This document shows, one piece after another, positions 1-7,517 of a stretch of DNA of 11,239 nucleotides. Made by a program: the position numbers and the translations under genes. The notes under the pieces are model-generated. The model was not told the origin of the DNA. It saw only the letters and a list, made by a program, of their open reading frames with translations, and made no database searches. Numbering within the stretch: position 1 is the first letter of the stretch; every line of letters begins with the position of its first letter. Source of the DNA: a bacterium (lineage in GTDB: Bacteria > Patescibacteria > Paceibacteria > UBA9973 > SBAW01). The stretch spans positions 1 to 11,239 of the forward strand of contig JAKAIP010000006.1 of assembly GCA_021825025.1 (NCBI GenBank). The letters are read 5' to 3'.

Positions 1-659
1 TTTCTGGATCAGGTATTCGATATGAACAAGGTGCGGGAACCAATCAGGACGTTGTGTTCTGGAGCAAGGGAGATAATGCGTTTCTTACTGAAAACAATGT
101 CACTACGTACGATAACTGCGTGGCAGGGACTACCACGACACAAGGAGGAACTGCTACATTTACTGATCAAGGGAAGACGTTTAGCTTTGCGTATCCGACT
201 ATATTTACGGTGTCAGGAGGCGGAGTAGGGTATACCCAAAGTTGGATGCAGAACGCAACAACCTCAGGACTTATACTCGCACAGCTGCATATCCCTCGAT
301 CATTCGAACCGAAAACAAATTTTGCCGAAGCGCTTTTCACCGTTGGTACCAGTGCTGATCCTGATGCAGTGAAAACCTGTCTTACTGCGCCGGGGGGTAG
401 TATGGTTACTTCATCGCAGATAACGATCAACGGTATTACCTATACAAAAATTACCTATGGCGATGCAGGAGCGGGGAATTTTTACGACACGACCAGTTAT
501 CGAGTAGTTCGTAACAACCAGTGCTACGCGATTGAATACACTATTCATTCAACTAACATAGGCAATTATTCACCCGACCAGGGTATCCTGCCGTTCGATA
601 AGCAAAAAGTGCAGACCATACTCGAAAATATGGTGCATAGTTTCACTTTTTTGCAGTAA
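1..659 (+). CDS. MliC-like lysozyme-inhibitor domain protein, 5' end outside window
   Basis: The reading frame is open from base 3 to the TAA at 657-659, giving 218 visible residues, and the true start lies upstream. A GTG at 54 could open a shorter protein but would cut the domain in half, so I reject it. The first ~40 residues carry the MliC (membrane-bound lysozyme inhibitor) signature: SGIRYE, then VFWSKGDNAFL, then a Tyr-x-x-Cys (YDNC). MliC proteins bind c-type lysozyme and protect peptidoglycan. A second part of about 150 residues (from KTFSFAYP to the C-terminal SFTFLQ) has the look of a conserved beta-rich domain I cannot name; it includes TCLTAPGG and NQCYAIEYT. Three cysteines are visible. 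The protein is probably exported, but no signal peptide can be seen. It is co-directional with the pilus genes but separated from pilM by a promoter, so a role in the pilus is not implied. Confidence 0.75.
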   Translation, partial: SGSGIRYEQGAGTNQDVVFWSKGDNAFLTENNVTTYDNCVAGTTTTQGGTATFTDQGKTFSFAYPTIFTVSGGGVGYTQSWMQNATTSGLILAQLHIPRSFEPKTNFAEALFTVGTSADPDAVKTCLTAPGGSMVTSSQITINGITYTKITYGDAGAGNFYDTTSYRVVRNNQCYAIEYTIHSTNIGNYSPDQGILPFDKQKVQTILENMVHSFTFLQ

Positions 660-685
660 CACACAAAAATCTTTTTAGAAGGTAA

Positions 686-694
686 TGGTATACT
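686..694 (+). promoter_or_regulatory. Extended -10 promoter for pilM
   Basis: TGG followed by TATACT (689-694) forms an extended -10 element seven bases before the pilM ATG. No good -35 is present at 17 bp, which is normal for extended -10 promoters. A start about seven bases after the -10 would fall on or next to the ATG, predicting a leaderless message. It lies in the short gap after the MliC-like gene, where no terminator is seen. Confidence 0.55.
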
Positions 695-701
695 AACCTC
701 G

Positions 702-1781
702 ATGGCGTTTTCTATTGGATCATTTTTCTCAAAAGAGCAAAAAAGCGTAGTGGGTATTGATATCGGCACTTCGGCCATAAAAGTGGTGCAGCTACGGCGC
801 GATCACGGCAAGGTCATTTTGGAAACGTACGGTGCTATTGCCTTGGGTCCTTATGCAGGATTGGAAGTCGGACGGGCCACCTCACTTCCTGTTGAAAAAA
901 TTACCGAGGCGCTCAAGGATGTTATTCGGGAAGCACGAGTCACTACTACTGATGCGGCAGTTTCTATTCCCTATGCCTTGAGCCTTATTTCCATCATTAA
1001 ACTGCCGACATCAGTCGAAAAAAAGCTGGCACAAGTCGTGCCGCTTGAAGCCCGCAAATATATTCCCGTTCCCATCAACGAAGTGCAATTGGATTGGTTC
1101 GTGCTTTCGGGAGGAGGGAAGGAGGCAACGCCAGGAGGAAAACTGGAAGTGCTGATGGTGGCGATACATAACGATACGCTCACTAATTTCAAAAATATTA
1201 TCAGTGGCGCTGCGCTCACCCCCGCATTTTTTGAAATTGAAGTGTTTAGTACGGTTCGTTCAGGACTTGATCGAGGTATCGCGCCGCTTGCAGTGGTTGA
1301 TATGGGAGCGGCTACCACCAAATTTTATGTGGTAGAGCGCGGCTTAATTCGAGAAAGCCACATCATCAATCATGGTGGACAAGATCTTACGCTCGCTGCC
1401 TCCCGCGCGCTTAATATCAGCGTGGCACAGGCAGAGGAACGAAAACGCAAATTCGGGCTTCTTCCAGAGGCAGGGCAAGAACTCAACCAGGCGCTCAGCC
1501 TTTCCTTGGAACCCCTCCTTTCAGAGCTTACGCGTACCGTTGCTGCATACGAACAGCGTATGAACGAGTCGCTTGAAGCAATGGTGATTACCGGAGGCGC
1601 AGCGACGATAAAAGGATTTAAAGAATTCGCACAGACGAGACTGCAGAATGAAATACGCCTCGCAGATCCGTTTGGAAAAACCCAAGCACCGGCGTTTTTG
1701 GAAGGAATACTCAAAGAGGCAGGACCGGAATTTTCTGTAGCGGTAGGATTGGCACTGCGTCGCCTCCAAGAACAGGGGTAA
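702..1781 (+). CDS. pilM: Type IV pilus assembly ATPase-like protein PilM
   Basis: PilM is an actin-fold (FtsA-like) cytoplasmic protein that binds the N-terminus of PilN and links the alignment complex to the motor. The 359 residues match the usual PilM length. Actin-family motifs are in order: phosphate-1 VGIDIGTSAIKVV (17-29), phosphate-2 VVDMGAATTKFYVV (198-211) and the adenosine motif VITGGAATIKGF (295-306). A SHS2-like middle section includes EARKYIPVPINEVQLDW (116-132), typical of PilM. The ATG at 702 places a short amphipathic leader before the first beta strand, as expected. The protein has no cysteine. It appears to be its own transcription unit: a promoter lies just upstream, and a stem-loop overlaps its stop codon before the pilN promoter. 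No Shine-Dalgarno sequence is seen. Confidence 0.95.
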   Translation: MAFSIGSFFSKEQKSVVGIDIGTSAIKVVQLRRDHGKVILETYGAIALGPYAGLEVGRATSLPVEKITEALKDVIREARVTTTDAAVSIPYALSLISIIKLPTSVEKKLAQVVPLEARKYIPVPINEVQLDWFVLSGGGKEATPGGKLEVLMVAIHNDTLTNFKNIISGAALTPAFFEIEVFSTVRSGLDRGIAPLAVVDMGAATTKFYVVERGLIRESHIINHGGQDLTLAASRALNISVAQAEERKRKFGLLPEAGQELNQALSLSLEPLLSELTRTVAAYEQRMNESLEAMVITGGAATIKGFKEFAQTRLQNEIRLADPFGKTQAPAFLEGILKEAGPEFSVAVGLALRRLQEQG

Positions 1782-1815
1782 TTCTGTTGATAGAAATACC
1801 CTTGAAGAAATTTTT
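1773..1815 (+). terminator. Stem-loop over the pilM stop codon, possible weak terminator
   Basis: CAGGGGTA (1773-1780) pairs with TACCCTTG (1797-1804), including one G-T pair. After an A/A mismatch, TTCT (1782-1785) pairs with AGAA (1792-1795) around a six-base loop. The 12-bp hairpin contains the pilM TAA. A T5 run (1811-1815) follows only after six other bases, so termination would be inefficient. It could equally be an mRNA 3' stabiliser or an attenuator between pilM and pilN. Confidence 0.45.
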
Positions 1816-1820
1816 AACGC

Positions 1821-1826
1821 TATACT
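1821..1826 (+). promoter_or_regulatory. -10 promoter element for the pilN-pilC block
   Basis: TATACT lies six bases before the pilN-like ATG at 1833, in an AT-rich tract. The hexamer is the same as that before pilM and the first pilin, and the spacing again predicts a transcript starting at or almost at the ATG. There is no convincing -35: a TTGAAG lies 13 bp upstream and a TTGATA 28 bp upstream, both at poor spacing. Confidence 0.5.
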
Positions 1827-1832
1827 ATATAT

Positions 1833-2507
1833 ATGGACTCTCCTGTTCCTTCTTCGTTCATACCTAAAAAGGCCTTTACTCCCACTCCACTACCTACTCC
1901 TTCGGTCGGAGGAAATGGCATTATATATGCCGTATGCCTCTTTTTGTTTGTTGTTTCGCTTTTGGCCGCAGGAGGAGTATTCGCCTACCAAGCCTATTTG
2001 ACACAAACGATTGCGGATAACGGCGCTATTTTAACAAAAGATCAAACAGCTCTTGATTTTCCAGCAATTGAGGATTTGGTACGCCTTGATTCTCGCATAA
2101 CACAAGCAAAAACCCTCCTCGCACGGCATGTTGCCCCGTCCTCTATTTTTGCATTTCTCTCTCAAGAAACGCTGCAGAATGTACAATTCACCACGTTTAA
2201 GTACGATATCCAGCCGGACGGATCAGCAACTATAAAACTTGATGGAGTTGCTGATTCATTCTCTACCGTTGCCTTGCAGAGCGATCAGTTAAGCAACAGT
2301 ACCTTGCTCAAGGATATTCTGTTCACCAATCTCAATACGAATCCCAATGGGCAAGTTACGTTTACGGTACAAGCAACGGTAGTTCCTGCTCTATTCCTGT
2401 ATAGCTCAACACTGGGAACCCCGGTATCAACAACTCCTACAGTTTCAGCAACAACTACACCTGCAACTACAAGCGGAACATCCACCGCCACATCTTCACA
2501 CCCATAA
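1833..2507 (+). CDS. pilN: PilN-like pilus alignment-complex protein
   Basis: PilN is a bitopic inner-membrane protein that bridges cytoplasmic PilM to PilO. Assignment rests on position (directly after pilM, before a PilO-like gene) and architecture. A ~29-residue cytoplasmic leader is followed by one transmembrane helix (about 30-52) and an extracytoplasmic alpha/beta domain (about 80-185). In that domain the pattern FTTFKYDIQPDG then IKLDGVADSFSTVALQSDQL resembles the PilN fold. The classical PilM-binding INLLP motif is absent; the leader instead has SSFIPKKAF (7-15), possibly its replacement. After residue ~195 comes a low-complexity Thr/Ser/Pro/Ala tail of about 30 residues, predicted disordered and outside the membrane. 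The single cysteine sits in the membrane helix. The next gene starts two bases after the stop, which fits one operon. Confidence 0.75.
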   Translation: MDSPVPSSFIPKKAFTPTPLPTPSVGGNGIIYAVCLFLFVVSLLAAGGVFAYQAYLTQTIADNGAILTKDQTALDFPAIEDLVRLDSRITQAKTLLARHVAPSSIFAFLSQETLQNVQFTTFKYDIQPDGSATIKLDGVADSFSTVALQSDQLSNSTLLKDILFTNLNTNPNGQVTFTVQATVVPALFLYSSTLGTPVSTTPTVSATTTPATTSGTSTATSSHP

Positions 2508-2509
2508 CT

Positions 2510-3052
2510 ATGATGCGTATTATTATGCCACTCCTTCTTCTCGCAGCCGCCATCGGGTTATTTGTGGTATATACCAACCCAACCTACCAGCAGGTACAAG
2601 CGCAAAGTGCCCAAGCTTCGCAGTTAAATGATGCGCTCCTCAAAGCGCAGCAGCTGCAAAGTTTGCGCGATCAGCTCATGGCAAAGCGCAATGCCTTTGC
2701 TGCAAGCGATCTCACGAAACTGCAAAACATTCTTCCAGATAATGTCGATAACATACGGCTTATTCTCGATATCAATAATGTTGCCTATCGGCATGGGTTG
2801 ACCTTGAGTAACCTGAAGTTAAATACCAGTTCTGATTCGCAAGGGAATAATACCGTTGTTGGTTCCACCGGTCCCATAGGTTCATTGCAAATAGGGTTTT
2901 CCGTTACCACTGACTACAACACATTCATTGCATTTCTTCAGGATCTTGAACACAGCGAGCGATTGATCGATATTACGGATATTTCATTTGTCACAGATAC
3001 CAGTAGTCTTACTACGTATAACATTACCTTCCGCACCTATTGGCTTCATTAA
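2510..3052 (+). CDS. pilO: PilO-like pilus alignment-complex protein
   Basis: PilO is a bitopic inner-membrane protein that dimerises with PilN and helps set motor geometry. This 180-residue protein has one N-terminal membrane helix (about 4-21) and a Gln/Ala-rich coiled-coil segment (about 25-65). A ferredoxin-like domain follows, with LPDNVDNIRLILDINN (75-90) and VTTDYNTFIAFLQDLEHSERL (132-152), the usual PilO pattern. Two ATG codons lie in tandem (2510 and 2513), and either could be the start. No Shine-Dalgarno is visible. With only two bases after the pilN-like stop codon, translational coupling is likely. It has no cysteine. The family call is based on architecture and neighbours more than on strict sequence identity. 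Confidence 0.8.
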   Translation: MMRIIMPLLLLAAAIGLFVVYTNPTYQQVQAQSAQASQLNDALLKAQQLQSLRDQLMAKRNAFAASDLTKLQNILPDNVDNIRLILDINNVAYRHGLTLSNLKLNTSSDSQGNNTVVGSTGPIGSLQIGFSVTTDYNTFIAFLQDLEHSERLIDITDISFVTDTSSLTTYNITFRTYWLH

Positions 3053-3056
3053 TACT

Positions 3057-3377
3057 ATGAATTTTATTAAAAAAAATTTGCTATTTATTCTCGGAGCAGT
3101 GATTGTATTGGGAGGATTGTTTTATTATATGTCTAACAGCGGTGCGCCAACGCCACTTCTCACATCGAGCGCTTCAAGTAACTCTCCAGTTACACAGCAA
3201 CTACTCGTCTCTCTTTCCAGTCTACATACGATCACGCTTGATAATGCAATCTTTTCTGATCCAGTATTCGTCTCTTTGACGGATTTCGGAGTACAAATTG
3301 CTCCTGAAAATGTTGGCCGAGGAAATCCATTCGCACCGTTTGGTACTGCAGTTCCGGCAAAACAGGGGCATTCATAG
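3057..3377 (+). CDS. Small membrane-anchored PilP-like protein
   Basis: This 106-residue protein sits where PilP would be, between PilO-like and PilB genes. The ATG at 3057 gives a Lys-containing leader (MNFIKK) and one membrane helix (about 7-24). An upstream ATG at 2988, inside the previous gene, would add a non-hydrophobic extension and is less likely. After a Ser/Thr-rich linker (30-47), a short module follows: LHTITLDNAIFSDPVFVSLTD (56-76) then VGRGNPFAPFG (86-96). Canonical PilP is a lipoprotein with a beta-sandwich that binds the secretin PilQ; here there is no lipobox Cys and too little sequence for that fold. I infer an alignment-complex subunit of reduced type. It has no cysteine and begins four bases after the pilO-like stop. 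The PilP name is by analogy only. Confidence 0.65.
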   Translation: MNFIKKNLLFILGAVIVLGGLFYYMSNSGAPTPLLTSSASSNSPVTQQLLVSLSSLHTITLDNAIFSDPVFVSLTDFGVQIAPENVGRGNPFAPFGTAVPAKQGHS

Positions 3378-3385
3378 TATGTGTT

Positions 3386-5230
3386 ATGGATCTTATACAT
3401 ATACTTCTTCAAAAAGGCATACTCCAACAAGAACAGCTTTCTGGGCTTGAGCAAGCTATAAAAAGTTCCGGTGCTTCACAGGAAGCACTTCTTGCAAATG
3501 CTGGCATCGCTCTAGAAGATATTCTGAAAGCAAAAGGGGAGTACTACAACATTCCCACCCGCATTTTAGGTAGTAAGACGCTTTCATTCCAAACACTTCG
3601 GTTAATACCGGAGGAATCCGCACGTCATTATGGATTCGTACCGCTCGGCATTGTTGATAGTGCGCTTGAAGTAGGTGTTACTGATCCAGACAATTTGGCA
3701 GCGCGTGATGCTCTCTCATTTATATCCGGGAAATTGGGCATGCCGTATAAGGTATTTCTTATTACGGAATCTGATTTTGAAAAAGTTCTTCAGCAATATA
3801 AAGGTCTCTCGGGAGAGGTGGGAACCGCACTCACCGAATTGGAAACAGATGCTGCGGAAGAAAAGAAGGGACAGCAAGGGAAGCGATTCACTTCCATAGA
3901 AGAGGAAACGATAAACGACATTTCGAGTGAAGCAGTTACCGAAGATGCGCCTATTACAAAAATTGTAGCAACCATTTTGCGCCACGCATCCGAACAGCGA
4001 GCATCCGACATTCACATAGAACCGTTCCCGGACGAAAGTCGTATTCGATTTCGTATTGACGGTGTTTTAATCACGAGCATCACGCTTCCTGCAAAAATAC
4101 ACCCTGCGGTTGCCGCACGTATTAAAGTGCTTTCAAATATGCGTCTTGATGAAAAACGGCGTCCACAAGACGGTCGTTTTTCAGCGCGTATTTCTGGAGA
4201 AAAAGTAGATTTCCGTGTCTCCACGTTTCCGACTTATTACGGCGAAAAGGTTGAAATGCGTATTTTGGGAACATCTGCAATGGCAATCAAACTGGAGGAT
4301 CTTGGTTTTTCAGACCACAATCGGGAAATGATTCGTGCGGCTATTAAAAAACCCTACGGCATGATCCTCATTTCCGGACCTACCGGTTCAGGAAAATCAA
4401 CCACTCTGTATGCTATTCTGAATGAAATTGACCGAGACAAACAAAATGTATTGTCTTTGGAAGATCCGGTCGAATATACCATTCCAGGCGTCTCACAATC
4501 GCAAGTACGTCCAGAAATAGGATATACCTTCGCTACCGGACTACGCACTACGCTTCGACAAGATCCAAACGTTATCATGGTGGGTGAGATCCGAGATGCA
4601 GAAACGGCAGATTTGGCCGTGCAAGCGGCACTTACCGGACACCTGGTGCTCTCTACCATTCACACTAATAATGCTATAGGTATTGTCCCTCGACTACTTG
4701 ATATGAAAATAGAACCGTACCTTATTCCGCCAGTACTTATTCTTGGTATGGCACAGCGTCTGGTACGGACACTTCCTCCAAATGGCGGAAAAAAGGTGCC
4801 GGTTGAAGGAAGTATACAAACGATGATTGAAAAAGAGTTTTCTGACCTGCCGGCACAATTCAAAGATGAGATACCCCCTATGAAAGAAATCTATCGTTTG
4901 CATCCAACTCCAGAATTTCCCACTGGTACCAAAGGACGTGTTGCAGTATCAGAGCTCTATGAAATGACACCGGAACTCGAACGAGCCATCGTTGCAAACA
5001 AACCTGAACAAGATTTATCAGCCATTGTGCGTAAATACGGTATGCTCACCATGAAAGAGGATGCTATCATTAAGGCTGCTCGAGGAATAATTCCTCTTGA
5101 AGAGATAAATACCTTAGGAGGTGGTTTTGATTTTTCCGATACAGATGCTGATCACATGCCGGCTCCTACACCCACCGTGCTTGGGGAAGATATTGCTTCC
5201 GAAGATCTTACAGACGAGGTACAGCTATGA
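3386..5230 (+). CDS. pilB: Type IV pilus extension ATPase PilB
   Basis: PilB is the hexameric cytoplasmic ATPase that drives pilus extension through PilC. The 614 residues show an N-terminal MshEN/T2SSE-N type domain (about 50-138) and an Asp box SDIHIEPFPDESRIRFRIDG (207-226). Walker A GPTGSGKST (331-339), Walker B NVIMVGEIRD (395-404) and the His box TGHLVLSTIHTN (417-428) follow. The four-cysteine zinc site usual in PilB/GspE between the His box and the C-terminal domain is missing: the region after QRLVRTLPP (457-465) and the whole protein contain no cysteine. The last ~35 residues form an acidic, probably disordered tail. The gene starts nine bases after the PilP-like stop and overlaps pilT by four bases (ATGA), so the two motors are likely co-translated. 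Confidence 0.95.
   Translation: MDLIHILLQKGILQQEQLSGLEQAIKSSGASQEALLANAGIALEDILKAKGEYYNIPTRILGSKTLSFQTLRLIPEESARHYGFVPLGIVDSALEVGVTDPDNLAARDALSFISGKLGMPYKVFLITESDFEKVLQQYKGLSGEVGTALTELETDAAEEKKGQQGKRFTSIEEETINDISSEAVTEDAPITKIVATILRHASEQRASDIHIEPFPDESRIRFRIDGVLITSITLPAKIHPAVAARIKVLSNMRLDEKRRPQDGRFSARISGEKVDFRVSTFPTYYGEKVEMRILGTSAMAIKLEDLGFSDHNREMIRAAIKKPYGMILISGPTGSGKSTTLYAILNEIDRDKQNVLSLEDPVEYTIPGVSQSQVRPEIGYTFATGLRTTLRQDPNVIMVGEIRDAETADLAVQAALTGHLVLSTIHTNNAIGIVPRLLDMKIEPYLIPPVLILGMAQRLVRTLPPNGGKKVPVEGSIQTMIEKEFSDLPAQFKDEIPPMKEIYRLHPTPEFPTGTKGRVAVSELYEMTPELERAIVANKPEQDLSAIVRKYGMLTMKEDAIIKAARGIIPLEEINTLGGGFDFSDTDADHMPAPTPTVLGEDIASEDLTDEVQL
5216..5220 (+). promoter_or_regulatory. Shine-Dalgarno site for pilT
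   Basis: GAGGT lies six bases before the pilT ATG, inside the 3' end of pilB. It is the only convincing Shine-Dalgarno match I find before a start codon in this window, and it supports the ATG at 5227. Confidence 0.5.
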
Positions 5231-6288
5231 ATTACGAACAACTACTCGCTTCGCTCATCAATCAGGTTATTGCGCAAGGAGCGTCTGACTTGCATTTAAC
5301 AGTGGGAAGTCGCCCGATTATTCGTGTATCTGGTGTGCTTATTCCATTTTTCTCTGAAACGAAACTTACCAATGAAGATGTAAAAGGATTACTGGAGCGC
5401 ATGGTGCCTCCTGATCGCATGCAAAAATTTCTTGAAACGCAGGAAATGGATTTCTCATTCTCGTATGGGAACCAAGCCCGTTTTCGAGGAAATGCTTTCT
5501 TCGAACGAGGGACTATCGGTGTAGCACTTCGCTTCATCCCGAAGGTAATCAAAACAATTGGAGAACTTAATTTACCACAATCACTTGAGCAGTTTGCAGC
5601 GCTTCAGCATGGTTTCTTTCTGGTAGTTGGACCAGTAGGACAAGGGAAATCGACAACGCTAGCTTCACTTATCGAAAAGATCAATACTGAACGCACAGAA
5701 CATATCATTACCATTGAAGATCCGATTGAATATCTGTTTGAAAATAAAAAATCAATCATTGATCAGCGTGAAGTGCATCTCGACACTCCTTCTTTTGAAA
5801 GTGCACTGGAATCCATGTTTCGTCAGGATGTAGACGTACTCATGATTGGGGAAATGCGTACGCCGGAAACTATTGCTACTGCGGTCACTGCTGCAGAAAC
5901 CGGACATCTGGTGCTTTCTACGCTTCATACTAACAATGCATCGCAAACCATTGATCGCATCATCGATTCATTTCCTGCTACGCAACAGGATCAGATTCGC
6001 ATCCAGCTTGCTGGATCGCTCGCGGGAATCTTTTCGCAGCGCCTGATCCCTCGTATTTCAGGAGGACTTATTGTGGCATATGAATTGCTTATCAATACAA
6101 AAGCAGTGGCAAATTTGATTCGTGAAAAACGGACTCCTGAAATCGATGCGATTATCGAAACGTCTTCGCAAGAAGGAATGGTTGATATCAATCGATCGCT
6201 CGCCGATTTGGTTCGAGCGGGAGAAATTACTGCAGAAAATGCCTATGCGCAATCCTGGAATCCAAAGAATCTTGAGCGATTGCTGTAA
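5227..6288 (+). CDS. pilT: Pilus retraction ATPase PilT
   Basis: PilT is the hexameric ATPase that disassembles the pilus, powering retraction, twitching and DNA uptake. The 353 residues match the family. Visible in order are SDLHLTVGSRP (20-30), Walker A GPVGQGKST (135-143), the Asp-Glu box ITIEDPIEY (161-169), Walker B DVLMIGEMR (203-211), the His box TGHLVLSTLHTN (225-236) and the PilT-specific C-terminal motif as AVANLIRE (293-300). Three deviations stand out against textbook PilT: the P-loop has V and Q where T and S are usual, GEMRD is GEMRT, and AIRNLIRE has lost its Arg. The core Lys, Glu and His residues are kept, so activity is likely. The gene overlaps pilB by four bases, and pilC follows after six. 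Confidence 0.93.
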   Translation: MNYEQLLASLINQVIAQGASDLHLTVGSRPIIRVSGVLIPFFSETKLTNEDVKGLLERMVPPDRMQKFLETQEMDFSFSYGNQARFRGNAFFERGTIGVALRFIPKVIKTIGELNLPQSLEQFAALQHGFFLVVGPVGQGKSTTLASLIEKINTERTEHIITIEDPIEYLFENKKSIIDQREVHLDTPSFESALESMFRQDVDVLMIGEMRTPETIATAVTAAETGHLVLSTLHTNNASQTIDRIIDSFPATQQDQIRIQLAGSLAGIFSQRLIPRISGGLIVAYELLINTKAVANLIREKRTPEIDAIIETSSQEGMVDINRSLADLVRAGEITAENAYAQSWNPKNLERLL

Positions 6289-6294
6289 ACATAT

Positions 6295-7509
6295 ATGGAA
6301 TATCGATGGGAAGGATTAGATCAGGAGGGAAGAGCGCAAAGCGGTACTGAAAATGCCGCGAATGAGGAAGCGGCAATTGCGCTGCTCCAACGTCGTGGTC
6401 TTACGCTTACCGCATTTGGACCGAAAGAACAGCAGGGCATACTCGGCTCTTTAAAAACCCTTTCTTTTTTCAATACGGTAAGTAGCCGCAGTATCGTTGT
6501 GCTTTCTCGTCAGCTCGCCACGCTTTTTGAAGCGGGCGTATCTCCATTGCGCATCTTCCAATTGCTTGGGGAACAAGCGGAAACGCCGTATCTGCGCCAG
6601 GTGCTTACTGATATCAGTGATGAACTGCAGGCAGGTAAAAGTATTTCCCAGGCACTCAGCAAATATCCTAAGGTATTTTCTGATTTTTACGTCAATATGG
6701 TGCGCGCCGGAGAAGAAACAGGAAAACTCAATCAAACATTCCTCTTTCTAGCAGATCATATCGATAAGTCATATGAAGTGACCAGTAAAGTGCGCAATGC
6801 ACTCATTTATCCTGCCTTCGTGATTGTGACATTCGTTTCGGTGATGATCCTCATGATTACCTACATCATTCCGAAAATTGGAGACGTGCTCACGAGCTCC
6901 GGAGGGACGCTTCCTATATATACCCAATTTATTCTTGGCATGAGCGGCTTCTTCGTGAATTATGGAGTATTTCTCCTCATCATCTGTATTATTGGCGGTT
7001 ATTTTCTTGTGCGATATGCACGTACACCAGCGGGAAGGATGAATGTATCAAAACTGCAAATCACTGTTCCGTACGTAGGAAACTTGTATCAAAAATTGTA
7101 TCTCTCGCGCATTGCCGACAATATGCATGTCATGTTGGTAAGCGGCATTTCCACCGTGCGCGCACTGGAAATCACTGGCCAAGTAGTACAAAACGGAGTG
7201 TATGAAAATATCATCCATGAGGCGGTGGAAGGAGTAAAGGCGGGACAGCCAATGCATGAAATATTCTCCCGTTATCCAAAAGAAATCCCTTCCATTATGG
7301 TTCAAATGTTGCAAATCGGTAATGAAACTGGAGAAACTGCCAATGTATTGGATCGGTTAGGTCATTTTTATGATCGGGAAGTAACTGCGGCAGTTGATAC
7401 GCTTGTTTCTATGATTGAACCGGTAATGATCGTTATTTTGGGAGTTGGAGTCGCATTCTTACTGGCTTCCGTGCTGGTGCCGATTTACAATACTGCCAGC
7501 CAGCTCTAA
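6295..7509 (+). CDS. pilC: Pilus platform protein PilC (GspF family)
   Basis: PilC is the inner-membrane platform that the PilB and PilT hexamers turn or push to move pilin subunits. The 404 residues have the full GspF layout. A short N-terminal section beginning MEYRWEGLDQEGR is typical. The first T2SSF domain (about 68-193) contains RQLATLFEAGVSPL and VRAGEETGKL (136-145). Two membrane segments lie at about 172-195 and 215-240. The second T2SSF domain (about 270-393) has the matching IGNETGE (341-347), and a last helix lies at about 376-397. The ATG at 6295 follows the pilT stop by six bases without a Shine-Dalgarno. It is the last gene of the pilN-to-pilC block; a control region for the pilin follows. 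Confidence 0.95.
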   Translation: MEYRWEGLDQEGRAQSGTENAANEEAAIALLQRRGLTLTAFGPKEQQGILGSLKTLSFFNTVSSRSIVVLSRQLATLFEAGVSPLRIFQLLGEQAETPYLRQVLTDISDELQAGKSISQALSKYPKVFSDFYVNMVRAGEETGKLNQTFLFLADHIDKSYEVTSKVRNALIYPAFVIVTFVSVMILMITYIIPKIGDVLTSSGGTLPIYTQFILGMSGFFVNYGVFLLIICIIGGYFLVRYARTPAGRMNVSKLQITVPYVGNLYQKLYLSRIADNMHVMLVSGISTVRALEITGQVVQNGVYENIIHEAVEGVKAGQPMHEIFSRYPKEIPSIMVQMLQIGNETGETANVLDRLGHFYDREVTAAVDTLVSMIEPVMIVILGVGVAFLLASVLVPIYNTASQL

Positions 7510-7517
7510 AGTGGCTT

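Noticed and set aside
54..659. A complete 201-residue protein starting at GTG 54
   Set aside because: The frame stays open to the left edge, and the upstream SGIRYE residues belong to the MliC signature, so the gene is a 5'-truncated one.
665..676. AAAAATCTTTTT after the MliC-like gene as a terminator
   Set aside because: The five AT pairs with a two-base loop and no GC stem would not form a working terminator.
2988..3056. Upstream ATG extending the PilP-like protein by 23 residues
   Set aside because: It lies inside the PilO-like gene and adds a poor leader; the ATG at 3057 gives a normal Lys-rich start before the membrane helix.
4354..4659. Long minus-strand open frames inside pilB and other genes
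   Set aside because: They mirror strong coding sequence on the + strand, show no family motifs and have no promoters.
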